Shown: piece by piece, positions 52,358 to 60,084 of the stretch | Layout of the letters: every line of letters starts with the position of its first letter | How positions within the stretch are numbered: the stretch's first letter is position 1 | Source: UBA6898 sp964463135 | GTDB lineage: Bacteria; Nitrospirota; Thermodesulfovibrionia; Thermodesulfovibrionales; UBA6898 | Length of the DNA stretch: 64,000 bases | Direction of reading: 5' to 3' | Assembly (NCBI GenBank): GCA_964463135.1 | Contig: CAYXBA010000001.1 | Coordinates: 1-64,000 of the forward strand | Translations under genes and position numbers: made by a program | Notes under the pieces: generated by a model | What the model was told of the DNA's origin: nothing | The model's input: the letters and a program-made list of their open reading frames with translations, nothing else | Databases searched by the model: none

Positions 52358-52383
52358 TCGGTTGTGGAAGAAATGAGTGACCC

Positions 52384-52542
52384 TTGCGTATTACCGGGAA
52401 CCTTACGGCATTAAAGAACAAGCATTCCCGTGCTGACGTGATCGTTCTTTCGATCGGCAAGAGCGGAAGAACGTGGCTGCGGGTGCTGCTGAATAAGTTC
52501 CTGTCGCTTCAATTCCCTCTGCCGTTTGGACTTGAAGACCTG
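52384..52542 (+). pseudogene. Truncated duplicate of the sulfotransferase gene at 53999
   Basis: Bases 52385-52542 match 54000-54157 over 158 positions without gaps; I count five mismatches by eye (about 97% identity). The match covers the first 53 codons, including the P-loop region IGKSGRTWLRVLLNKF, and stops abruptly after LEDL. The open frame runs on to 52665 but reads into unrelated DNA and a dispersed repeat. The copy's start codon is TTG where the intact gene has ATG. It is a remnant of a recent duplication or of gene conversion or insertion. Confidence 0.9.
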
Positions 52543-52628
52543 GTCATCGCGAAGGCGCAGCTGAATGCACTGCGGAATTCCCCATCTTTGCTATATAATC
52601 AGTATCTGTCAATAAATGCCGTTTGTTT

Positions 52629-52719
52629 GTCATCCCCGTGGAAACGGGGATCCAGAACCTGCTGAAAAGACTGGATTCCCGCTGCCGAAGGCATTTACTT
52701 CTGGCTTTGCGAGAATGAC
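52629..52719. repeat. Dispersed inverted repeat, copy 2
   Basis: A 91-base element with GTCATCCCCGTGG, AACGGGGATCCAG, CTGGATTCCCG and GAATGAC blocks, matching the 19052-19128 element in its core although the middle is longer. It lies right after the truncated sulfotransferase copy, so it may mark the insertion or recombination point. Confidence 0.7.
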
Positions 52720-52863
52720 TGCCAGAACAAGAATGGGAGATTATGGACAGACATTAATTACTGAGCATTTGCCCTGCGTCGGCCGGTTCCCGGACAGCAA
52801 CGGGCCACGGGGAAAGTCTTTCCGAGTCGCGCAGCACGGACAATTGCTTATGGAGACGGAACA

Positions 52864-53973
52864 ATGACATTACACAAAAACGCCTTCGACATGAACAGCA
52901 GGAAAAGGAGTCCTGTAATCAGGACTGGTTGTCTTGTTGTTGGGTCTCTTTTTGTCACGTTCTTCCTGCTCGAACTGTCACTCATGCTGATGACTTCAAT
53001 CGGTGTGCTGCAGATCAAGAAGCCCGTATATATTACCAGACCATTTCTGGGGGATATCGACAGGAATTTCGGCGTCTGGCATTACAAGAACAATACCTAC
53101 CGGCATAAAGCAAGTTGTTTCGACGTAACCTATACGACAAATTCCTATGGAGCAAGGGACAAGGAAAGAGAATTGCAGAGTCAGCAGAAGCGGGTCGTGG
53201 TAATAGGGGATTCGATGATCGAAGGGGTAGGCGTTAACGATCAAAAACGCATGACGAACATCCTTGAGGCGGAAACCGGAACAGAACACCTGAACTTTGG
53301 GACATCGGGGCATTTTGGCCCTGTTCAGTATTATCTCCTCTATAAGCATCTGGCCTCAAAGTTCAGTCATGACGCGGTCATCATAGGGCTGCTTCCGGAT
53401 AACGATTTCCAGGATGGAGATTATGACTACTGGATGAAATACAGGCCCAACCGGTATCGGCCTTATTTTGTGGGGAAGTATCCCGACCTCACCCTGATCT
53501 ATCCTGAGAAATCCGTGGGCATTTTCCATGACCTGTTCGAGTTCCTCTCCGACTACACGTATACCTTCAATGCCCTTGATTTTATCAGGGACAAATATGT
53601 GTACAAACTGCCGAAAAAACGTCCGAAGGCTGCAGCGTATTCCGGGTATTATGATTTTACAGAGAAACAGCTGGAGGTCGTTCTCTACTCCCTGACCAAG
53701 ATCAGGGAACTGTCGGCGGGGAAAAAGGTCTTTCTTGTCGTTATTCCGCGGCTGACCGACCTGCAGCGATTCAAGCAGGAAGGCCCTCCACCTCTTTCCG
53801 ACAAACTGAATGCGTTCTGCAGGAGCGCTGACATTACCTGCATAGACCTGCTGGGATATATGGCGGATCTTCATCCTGCCTGGAGCGATTATTATCACGC
53901 GTGCGACGGACACTGGAGCGAGTATGGGAATGAGGTGGTTGCCCGCCATTTGCTGAAAATGGGTATTCCCTGA
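52864..53973 (+). CDS. Membrane-anchored SGNH hydrolase
   Basis: A 369-residue SGNH/GDSL-type hydrolase. A hydrophobic segment near the N terminus (GCLVVGSLFVTFFLLELSLML) anchors it or serves as an uncleaved signal. Catalytic blocks: block I VVIGDSMIEGVGV (Ser), an FGTSGHFG block, and the C-terminal DGHWSEYGN with the catalytic Asp-His pair. It may remove or transfer acyl groups on the glycan, like other SGNH proteins in polysaccharide clusters. It lies 26 bases before the sulfotransferase at 53999. Confidence 0.85.
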   Translation: MTLHKNAFDMNSRKRSPVIRTGCLVVGSLFVTFFLLELSLMLMTSIGVLQIKKPVYITRPFLGDIDRNFGVWHYKNNTYRHKASCFDVTYTTNSYGARDKERELQSQQKRVVVIGDSMIEGVGVNDQKRMTNILEAETGTEHLNFGTSGHFGPVQYYLLYKHLASKFSHDAVIIGLLPDNDFQDGDYDYWMKYRPNRYRPYFVGKYPDLTLIYPEKSVGIFHDLFEFLSDYTYTFNALDFIRDKYVYKLPKKRPKAAAYSGYYDFTEKQLEVVLYSLTKIRELSAGKKVFLVVIPRLTDLQRFKQEGPPPLSDKLNAFCRSADITCIDLLGYMADLHPAWSDYYHACDGHWSEYGNEVVARHLLKMGIP

Positions 53974-53998
53974 GCAGGCCGCCCGGAGAACCTGACCT

Positions 53999-54802
53999 AT
54001 GCGTATTACCTGGAACCTTACGGCATTAAAGAACAAGCATTCCCGTGCTGACGTGATCGTTCTTTCGATCGGCAAGAGCGGAAGGACGTGGCTGCGGGTG
54101 CTGCTGAATAAGTTCCTGTCGCTTCATTTCCATCTGCCGTTTGGACTCGAAGACCTGAGCAATCGCGATAGCGCTGTCCCTGTGATCGAATACAGTCATG
54201 AGCTCTGGAAGCATTTCAGCGAAGCCACGATCAGCCAACGTCTGCGCGGGAAATACCTGATCCCGTTAGAGGTCCTCAGGAGCAAGAAAGTGGTCCTGCT
54301 CTTCCGCGACCCGAGGGATGTTGTCGTTTCCATGTATTTTCAGAAGACCAGGAGGTCTCATAACAGGATCTCCTGTACGATAAGCGAATTTGTGAGGCAG
54401 AGAAGATGGGGCATCAGAAATATGGTCAGGGTGATGAACGAATGGCGTGAACGGCTGAAGGACCATCCCCAATGCCTTTGGGTCAGTTACGAGAGCATGA
54501 AGGCGGACACAACGGGCGAGATCGCCAGGATACTCGATTTCATCGGCATAGCAGGGGTCAACCCCTGTCATATATCGGAAGCCGTGGATTTTTCCCGATT
54601 CGAAAATATGAAGAAGATGGAGGCTGGCGGCGAGTTCCAGAAGAAGAGCCTCAGGCCCGGAGACCTGTCGGATGCCGATTCTTTTAAGGTAAGAGAGGGA
54701 AAGGTAGGCGGATTCAAACGACATTTTTCTGAAGCAGACCTGGCTTATATCGATCAGGCAATGCAGCAGCTCAACCCGTTTTATGGGTACAGCCGGGAAT
54801 AA
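53999..54802 (+). CDS. Sulfotransferase (PF00685-like)
   Basis: A 267-residue sulfotransferase of the classical type: 5'-phosphosulfate loop LSIGKSGRTWLRVLL, 3'-phosphate loop LLFRDPRDVVVSMYFQ, and C-terminal KVREGKVGGFKRHFSEAD, close to the GKxGDWKN-type loop of carbohydrate sulfotransferases. It differs from the two GGTN-type paralogs and from 51368, so the locus contains three distinct sulfotransferase types. It is the intact parent of the truncated copy at 52384. Confidence 0.9.
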   Translation: MRITWNLTALKNKHSRADVIVLSIGKSGRTWLRVLLNKFLSLHFHLPFGLEDLSNRDSAVPVIEYSHELWKHFSEATISQRLRGKYLIPLEVLRSKKVVLLFRDPRDVVVSMYFQKTRRSHNRISCTISEFVRQRRWGIRNMVRVMNEWRERLKDHPQCLWVSYESMKADTTGEIARILDFIGIAGVNPCHISEAVDFSRFENMKKMEAGGEFQKKSLRPGDLSDADSFKVREGKVGGFKRHFSEADLAYIDQAMQQLNPFYGYSRE

Positions 54803-55033
54803 AGAGGGCGCTTTGCCGGGCCGTCTTAAGTCCCTGCCTATTAGTGAGCAGGAACCACTCTCTATAGGTCTTTGCCATACCGGAGAAAAGGCAAATGAAC
54901 GTATTGCCGGCACCATGAAGGTCGATGTCGCACGTCACCTGAGGGCCAGAAGGGACAAGTGAGAAATGCCCGTATAAGCGGCGGACGAACGAGTGCTGTT
55001 GCCGGCATATTACTCTGTCATACATAGCTGACC
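54803..55033. other. Intergenic stretch without visible gene
   Basis: About 230 bases between two glycan genes. I see no convincing ORF, repeat or terminator here. Confidence 0.5.
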
Positions 55034-56182
55034 ATGAAAATAGCCATTCTCAGAAAAAAATATACGTTTCACGGCGGAGCAGAAAGCTTTTCCAGGGGCC
55101 TTATCGACCTGCTTGCCCGGGAAGGACACGAGGTGCATATCCATGCCATGCAGTGGGAAGAAGAGGCAGGAGCAAAGAACATCTTTTTCCACCGCGTGCC
55201 GGCAGTCCGTTTTAATTCTTTCCTGAGGGACATTACCTTTGCCCTGTTTTCCCGGCAGCAGCTTGCCGGCGCTCCGTATGATATCATCCAGTCCCACGAC
55301 AAGACGCTCTATCAGGATATCTACCGCGCAGGTGACGGCTGCCATGCAGAGTGGCTGAGGCAGCGGTGGAAGCGTACCGGGTTTGTTGGCAGGGCAGCCA
55401 TGCTTCTGAACCCGTATCACTGGCTCATACTCGGTCTCGAGCGCAGTATCTTCAGGGGACACCGCTTCAGAAAGATCATCGCCATCTCCGAACTGGTGAA
55501 GCGGAACATCATGGACCATTATGCGGTTGCTTCTGATGACATTGCGGTCATCTACAATCCGGTCGACCTCGAAAAGTTTCATCCGGCCAACCGGGAGAAG
55601 TTCCGGACGGCAATAAGGGCAGAATATGGCATAGCGGAGAATGAGGTCGTGGCGCTCTTTGTCGGCTCCGGTTTTGAGCGAAAGGGGGTCAGATATCTGA
55701 TCGAGGCAGCAGAGATGCTTGATCAGAAGATCACGGTGATGATCGTGGGGAAGGGGCCTGAAGAGAAGTTCCGCAGCCTTGTCCGGAAGCAGCGGGTGAT
55801 ATTCTGCGGCCCGCAAAAAGAGATCGGGCAGTATTATGCTGCAGCCGATGTATTTGTCTTCCCGACGATCTATGAGCCCTTTGGCAACGTGCATCTTGAG
55901 GCCCTGGCAAGCGGCCTGCCGGTGATCACCACGAGGAACAGCGGCGCCTCGGAGATCATCGGGGACGGGAAGAGCGGCTTTGTGGTATCAGAACCGGAGG
56001 ACACGAAAGCGATTGCTGCGTGCCTCGCCAGGCTGCAGGACCGGGAACTGCGTGATCATATGTCAAAGGAGGCGAGAATTACGGCCGAACAGTTCACGTT
56101 TGAGCGCTATAGGGACGCGATAATGCGGCTCTATTCGGCTATAATGAAAGATAACCCCAGGTCTCAAAGGAGCATGCCCTGA
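55034..56182 (+). CDS. GT4-type glycosyltransferase (LPS-core-like)
   Basis: A 382-residue GT4 enzyme resembling WaaG-type LPS core transferases: KIAILRKKYTFHGGAESFSRGLI at the start, NPVDLEKFHPANREKFR near the middle, the loop LFVGSGFERKGVRYLIEAA, and EX7E in PTIYEPFGNVHLEALASGLP. It is more distant from the four paralogs upstream. It ends next to the GT2 gene, with overlapping or adjacent start options. Confidence 0.9.
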   Translation: MKIAILRKKYTFHGGAESFSRGLIDLLAREGHEVHIHAMQWEEEAGAKNIFFHRVPAVRFNSFLRDITFALFSRQQLAGAPYDIIQSHDKTLYQDIYRAGDGCHAEWLRQRWKRTGFVGRAAMLLNPYHWLILGLERSIFRGHRFRKIIAISELVKRNIMDHYAVASDDIAVIYNPVDLEKFHPANREKFRTAIRAEYGIAENEVVALFVGSGFERKGVRYLIEAAEMLDQKITVMIVGKGPEEKFRSLVRKQRVIFCGPQKEIGQYYAAADVFVFPTIYEPFGNVHLEALASGLPVITTRNSGASEIIGDGKSGFVVSEPEDTKAIAACLARLQDRELRDHMSKEARITAEQFTFERYRDAIMRLYSAIMKDNPRSQRSMP

Positions 56183-56196
56183 TCCCGGTCTCTGTT

Positions 56197-56916
56197 GTGA
56201 TCATTACGCATAACGAGGAGCGCAACATAGAAGATGCGCTGAGAAGCGCTGCTGATTTTAGCGAGATCATTGTGGTCGATTCCTTCAGCACGGACCGGAC
56301 GATCGGGATCTGCAGAAAATATACGGATCGGGTCTATCAGCATGAGTGGCCCGGCTATGCGAAGCAGAAGCAGAGAGCGGTTGATTATGCAGCAGGCCCC
56401 TGGGTGCTGATCCTTGATGCAGATGAGCGGATCACCGGTGAATTACGGGAAGAGATCGCTGCAGTCATTGAGCAGACCGACCACGACGGATTTTTCCTGC
56501 AGAGGAAGAATTTCTTTCTCGACAGATGGATCCGGCACAGCGGCTGGTGGCCTGACAGCATTGTGAGGCTGTTCAGAAAAGAGAAGGGCGCGCTTGAGGA
56601 TCGTGAGGTCCATGAGAAAGTGGTGATACGGGGCAGTGTCGGCAATCTCAGCGGCTGCCTGGAGCATTACACGTACAGGACCATTTCCGACTATGTCAGG
56701 AAGATGGATACCTACTCCACACTGGCTGCGCGGGAGCTCCGCAAGAGGTCCGGCCGGCCGGGCATTCTTTCCCTTGTTGCCAGGCCCTGCTTCACCTTCT
56801 TCAGGATGTACGTGCTGAGACGGGGCTTTCTTGACGGCATGCATGGTCTGCTTCTGGCCGTGCTGTACGGGTATTACACCTTTCTGAAATATGCCAAGGC
56901 GTGGGAATTGGAATAA
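56197..56916 (+). CDS. GT2 glycosyltransferase (WaaE/KdtX-like)
   Basis: A protein of about 239 residues with a GT-A fold: IITHNEERNIEDALRS, DSFSTDRT and the metal-binding LILDADERI. It matches the LPS core beta-glucosyltransferase type (WaaE). The GTG at 56197 is inside the first strand (VVIITHN); translation may start a few codons upstream at a non-ATG codon close to the previous stop (56182), so the N terminus is uncertain by about 5 residues. Confidence 0.88.
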   Translation: MIITHNEERNIEDALRSAADFSEIIVVDSFSTDRTIGICRKYTDRVYQHEWPGYAKQKQRAVDYAAGPWVLILDADERITGELREEIAAVIEQTDHDGFFLQRKNFFLDRWIRHSGWWPDSIVRLFRKEKGALEDREVHEKVVIRGSVGNLSGCLEHYTYRTISDYVRKMDTYSTLAARELRKRSGRPGILSLVARPCFTFFRMYVLRRGFLDGMHGLLLAVLYGYYTFLKYAKAWELE

Positions 56917-56986
56917 AAAGTAGGGCAATTTAGGTATAATATTCCGCACAATCTGAACAATCTGAAGAAAATTCCACGGAGGTCCC

Positions 56987-58291
56987 ATGCACATAGGAGT
57001 GATCGGCAGCGGATATGTAGGACTGGTGACCGGCGCGTGCTTTGCCGAGTTCGGCGTTGCCGTGACCTGCATTGACAAGGACGAAAAGAAGATCAGGGCG
57101 CTCAAGAAAGGCGAGATACCCTTTTATGAGCCGGGCCTGAGCGACCTCGTAAAGAAGCATATCAAGAACGGCAGACTCAAGTTCTCAACCCGCATACAGG
57201 ACGCTGTTGACCCCTGTCTGGTGATCTTCATTGCGGTCGGCACGCCGCCCCGGGGCGACGGCTCTGCTGACATGCGTTATGTCGAAGAGGTAGCAGAAGA
57301 GATCGCCCAGAACATCAGGGGATACAAGGTGATCGTTACCAAAAGCACGGTCCCGGTCGGCACGGGAGCACGTCTCAGGAAGATTATCTCCAAGAGGCTC
57401 AAGGAGCAGGTGGACTTTGACATCGTCTCGAACCCCGAGTTCCTGCGGGAAGGGTCCGCGATCGAGGATTTCATGCGGCCCAACCGGGTCGTTATCGGCG
57501 CATCGAGCCAGCAGGCTATTGCGATCATGAAGGACCTGTACGGTCCGCTCTATCTCATCGAGACGCCCTTTGTTATCACGAACATCGAGACGGCTGAACT
57601 GATCAAATATGCCTCGAACTCGTTCCTTGCCGTAAAGATATCCTTTATCAATGAGATCGCAGGCCTCTGCGACCGGGTCGGCGCGGATGTGCATATGGTG
57701 GCCAAGGGCATGGGGCTTGACCAGCGCATCGGCTCCAAATTCCTTCATCCGGGCCCGGGGTACGGCGGTTCCTGTTTTCCGAAGGACACGCGGGCTCTGC
57801 TTACGATCGCAAAGAACCATGATATGGAACTCGGCATTGTGCAGTCTGCGGTGGATGTAAATGAACATCAGAAGAAGCTTGTGCTTGAAAAGATCCGTGA
57901 AGGGCTCGGCAAGCTTTCCGGCAAGACCCTGGCAATCCTCGGTCTCTCCTTTAAGCCGAACACCAATGACATGCGCGAGGCGCCGTCCATATATCTGATC
58001 GAACATCTGCTCAAGGCCGGTGCCAAGGTGAGAGTGTTCGACCCGATCGCTATGGATGATGCAAAGGCGATTTTCAGAAGCAGGATCAGCTATGCAAAAA
58101 ATACCTATGACTGTATGAAAGGTGCTGATGCGGTGGTGATCGTGACCGAATGGAATGAGTTCAGGAGCCTGGAACTCATGAAGGTCAAGGCCCTGCTGAA
58201 GACGCCGTATTTCTTTGATTTCAGAAATGTCTATGAGCCGGCGAAGATGCGGAAGCTGGGCTTCAAGTATTCGTGTATTGGCAGGAACTAG
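56987..58291 (+). CDS. ugd: UDP-glucose 6-dehydrogenase
   Basis: A 434-residue NAD-dependent enzyme that oxidises UDP-glucose to UDP-glucuronate. NAD-binding GSGYVGLVTGACFAEFG at the start, EFLREGSAIEDF in the middle and the catalytic Cys in GPGYGGSCFPKDTRA near residue 260. The C-terminal UDP-binding domain is complete. A GGAGGT site precedes the ATG. It supplies a uronic-acid precursor for the glycan locus, of which it is the last gene. Confidence 0.97.
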   Translation: MHIGVIGSGYVGLVTGACFAEFGVAVTCIDKDEKKIRALKKGEIPFYEPGLSDLVKKHIKNGRLKFSTRIQDAVDPCLVIFIAVGTPPRGDGSADMRYVEEVAEEIAQNIRGYKVIVTKSTVPVGTGARLRKIISKRLKEQVDFDIVSNPEFLREGSAIEDFMRPNRVVIGASSQQAIAIMKDLYGPLYLIETPFVITNIETAELIKYASNSFLAVKISFINEIAGLCDRVGADVHMVAKGMGLDQRIGSKFLHPGPGYGGSCFPKDTRALLTIAKNHDMELGIVQSAVDVNEHQKKLVLEKIREGLGKLSGKTLAILGLSFKPNTNDMREAPSIYLIEHLLKAGAKVRVFDPIAMDDAKAIFRSRISYAKNTYDCMKGADAVVIVTEWNEFRSLELMKVKALLKTPYFFDFRNVYEPAKMRKLGFKYSCIGRN

Positions 58292-58364
58292 GCCTGTTGA
58301 TCTATACTGGTAACAGTTCACGCAGTAGGAGTTTCTAAGTTTTTTTATCTTGGTTGTTGTTGAC

Positions 58365-58393
58365 TGATCACGCATCACGGATTACGCTTTACG
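58365..58393. repeat. Short heptamer repeat array
   Basis: GATCACGCATCACGGATTACGCTTTACG contains four degenerate heptamers (ATCACGC, ATCACGG, ATTACGC, TTTACGG). They match the family at 31391 and 34035-34165 and lie just before a tRNA gene. Confidence 0.7.
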
Positions 58394-58400
58394 GTCTCTA

Positions 58401-58475
58401 GGGCGATTAGCTCAGCGGGAGAGCACTCCCTTCACACGGGAGGGGTCGGCAGTTCGATCCTGCCATTGCCCACCA
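58401..58475 (+). tRNA. tRNA-Val (anticodon CAC)
   Basis: Full cloverleaf over 75 bases: acceptor GGGCGAT pairs with ATTGCCC, D arm GCTC...GAGC, anticodon stem CTCCC/GGGAG with loop TTCACAC (anticodon CAC, reading GUG), T arm GGCAG TTCGATC CTGCC, and encoded CCA at the 3' end. No neighbouring tRNA is visible. Confidence 0.95.
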
Positions 58476-58481
58476 TATAAG

Positions 58482-58528
58482 GCTGAAAGAACATCTTGAA
58501 ACATAAGGTTTTCTTTCAGCTTTTCTTT
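58482..58528 (+). terminator. Terminator downstream of tRNA-Val
   Basis: A 10-base stem GCTGAAAGAA (58482-58491) / TTCTTTCAGC (58511-58520) is followed by TTTTCTTTT. It lies seven bases past the tRNA. Confidence 0.8.
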
Positions 58529-58577
58529 TGTCCTTTCCATCTCATTTTTACCCGAACTGTGCTAATGTTGTGCTATA

Positions 58578-58853
58578 TCAGCCAAATAGAGCAGAATGTG
58601 AGCCTGTGCGGATAAAGATGATCTCACTTGCATTACTATCCACCTTATAAACAAGCAGCCAGTCCGGCTCGATATGGCAATCCCTGTGGCCCTTCCAGTT
58701 TCCGGTAAGCGGGTGGTCATGGTGTTTGATCTCAAGCGGCTCCTCGCTGACAAGTTTTAGCATAACCCGCTTCAGCTTTGCCAGATCCTTGCCTTGCTTT
58801 ACAACCAGCTTGTAGTCGCGTTCAAACTGCTTTGTGGTCCTGAAGTTAAGCAC
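58578..58853 (-). CDS. YafQ-type toxin (RelE superfamily)
   Basis: A 91-residue mRNA interferase of the YafQ type. Catalytic residues of YafQ are visible: His in HDHPLTGNWKGHRDCHI (two conserved His), DW in EPDWLLVYK, and a C-terminal His in RTGSHSALF. It cleaves mRNA on the ribosome when not bound by its antitoxin. It overlaps the antitoxin gene by one base and is translated after it. Confidence 0.93.
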   Translation of the reverse strand: MLNFRTTKQFERDYKLVVKQGKDLAKLKRVMLKLVSEEPLEIKHHDHPLTGNWKGHRDCHIEPDWLLVYKVDSNASEIIFIRTGSHSALFG

Positions 58854-59113
58854 TATGACTTCATCTTCTCAAAGAAATCATCGACGCTGTCATAGGTACT
58901 CAGATTGCGGCTCTCCTCGGCATCCTTCATCGCCTTCAGGGTGGTCTTGTTCGGTATCTTCACATCAAAAGGCAGCCCCTTGCGCAGCCTCACCTGGGAA
59001 AGAAACAGGTTTATCGCCTCGGTCGTGCTGATCCCAAGTGTCTTTAAAACCTTCTCTGCGTCACTCTTAAGGTCTGGTTCTACTCGTGTCGTAATCATTG
59101 CTGTTTTTGCCAT
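58853..59113 (-). CDS. DinJ/RelB-type antitoxin
   Basis: An 86-residue antitoxin: N-terminal ribbon-helix-helix (MITTRVEPDLKSDAEKVLKTLGISTTEAINLFL) for DNA binding and dimerisation, then a Lys-rich arm that wraps the toxin (KIPNKTTLKAMKDAEESR). It likely represses its own promoter through the palindrome at 59113-59145. Strong Shine-Dalgarno AGGAGG lies within that operator. Confidence 0.93.
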   Translation of the reverse strand: MAKTAMITTRVEPDLKSDAEKVLKTLGISTTEAINLFLSQVRLRKGLPFDVKIPNKTTLKAMKDAEESRNLSTYDSVDDFFEKMKS

Positions 59114-59161
59114 GTGATCCTCCTGTGATGGCTTATTGTATCACATTTGATAGACAGTCAA
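59113..59161 (-). promoter_or_regulatory. Promoter and operator of the YafQ/DinJ operon
   Basis: On the minus strand: -35 TTGACT (59161-59156) and -10 TACAAT (59140-59135) with a 15-base spacer. Three half-sites TGTGAT (or ATCACA) lie at 59113-59118, 59124-59129 and 59140-59145. Two of them form the palindrome TGTGAT-N10-ATCACA across the -10 and next to the ribosome-binding site, so antitoxin binding would block transcription (inference). The short spacer makes the promoter call moderate. Confidence 0.5.
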
Positions 59162-59364
59162 GCGGAATTTTCTAAAGGAAATCCGTTGCTCACCGACCGG
59201 AGCGTCACGCTATGCAGTTTCTTTTGTATCCCCCCGGCTGTCATGCTTGGGACCGTTATACTGAGGGACATAATCTTTTGTGTGATACAATCATGAGAAG
59301 CGACGGGAGAAAAGCAGTCGCTTCTGTGGGACGAAATCCGCGCTTTAATAAAGGAACATGCAGA

Positions 59365-60081
59365 ATGAAGGCAGTCTGGAAGTCAGAGCTGGGTCATGTC
59401 AGGAACAATAATGAAGATGCCCTCCTGATCGATGAGAAGCAGGGAATCTTCCTGCTGGCAGACGGCATGGGCGGCCATAATGCCGGAGAAGTTGCCAGTG
59501 ATATTGCCGTGAAAGAGGCATATGCCTTTATTCTTGAGGGAATAGGACAGGCAGATGAAGACGCAGTGCCCGGTATTCTGGAAGAGGCGCTCTTCCGGGC
59601 ACATCGCGCCATACAGACCCGTGCTGATCTGGAGCCTGAGTTCCATGGCATGGGAACAACACTGGTCGAGTTGAGTGTCAGGAGCAACAGGGCCTGGCTC
59701 TGCCATGCCGGGGACAGCAGGGTCTATCTTTTCAGAGATACACTGCAGAGAATGACAAGGGACCATACGGTCAAAGAATCCACTGACGCGAGATCTCATC
59801 AAGAGCACGAAAAGATCTCTCCGCGTTTCTGGCGGGCCCTCACCCAGGCAGTGGGACCGGGTGAACGTCCGGTACCCGACAGCTCGTTTTTTGACCTGTT
59901 GAGCGGCGATATCGTCCTCTTATGCACAGATGGTCTGACCGACATGCTGAGCGATGATGAGCTCCTGGCTATATTTATGCGCCATAAAGATGACTGCACC
60001 GCACTGGTGGATTCACTGGTCAGCAATGCGAATGAAAAAGGCGGCAGGGACAACATCACCGCAATAGCGGTCAGGATATAG
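59365..60081 (+). CDS. PP2C-type protein phosphatase
   Basis: A 238-residue PPM/PP2C Ser/Thr phosphatase. Metal-binding Asp in LADGMGGHNAGEVAS, others in GDSRVYLFRD and GRDNITAIAVRI at the end; the start GHVRNNNEDALLI is typical. The frame is open from 59212, but ATG 59365 has AAGGA upstream and begins the domain. It lies 3 bases before a protein kinase gene, so the two are a phosphatase/kinase pair acting on the same targets (inference). Confidence 0.92.
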   Translation: MKAVWKSELGHVRNNNEDALLIDEKQGIFLLADGMGGHNAGEVASDIAVKEAYAFILEGIGQADEDAVPGILEEALFRAHRAIQTRADLEPEFHGMGTTLVELSVRSNRAWLCHAGDSRVYLFRDTLQRMTRDHTVKESTDARSHQEHEKISPRFWRALTQAVGPGERPVPDSSFFDLLSGDIVLLCTDGLTDMLSDDELLAIFMRHKDDCTALVDSLVSNANEKGGRDNITAIAVRI

Positions 60082-60084
60082 ACG

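Noticed and set aside
57185..58378. A 397-codon minus-strand open frame opposite ugd
   Set aside because: It lies over a complete, well-supported UDP-glucose dehydrogenase gene; composition mirrors that gene.
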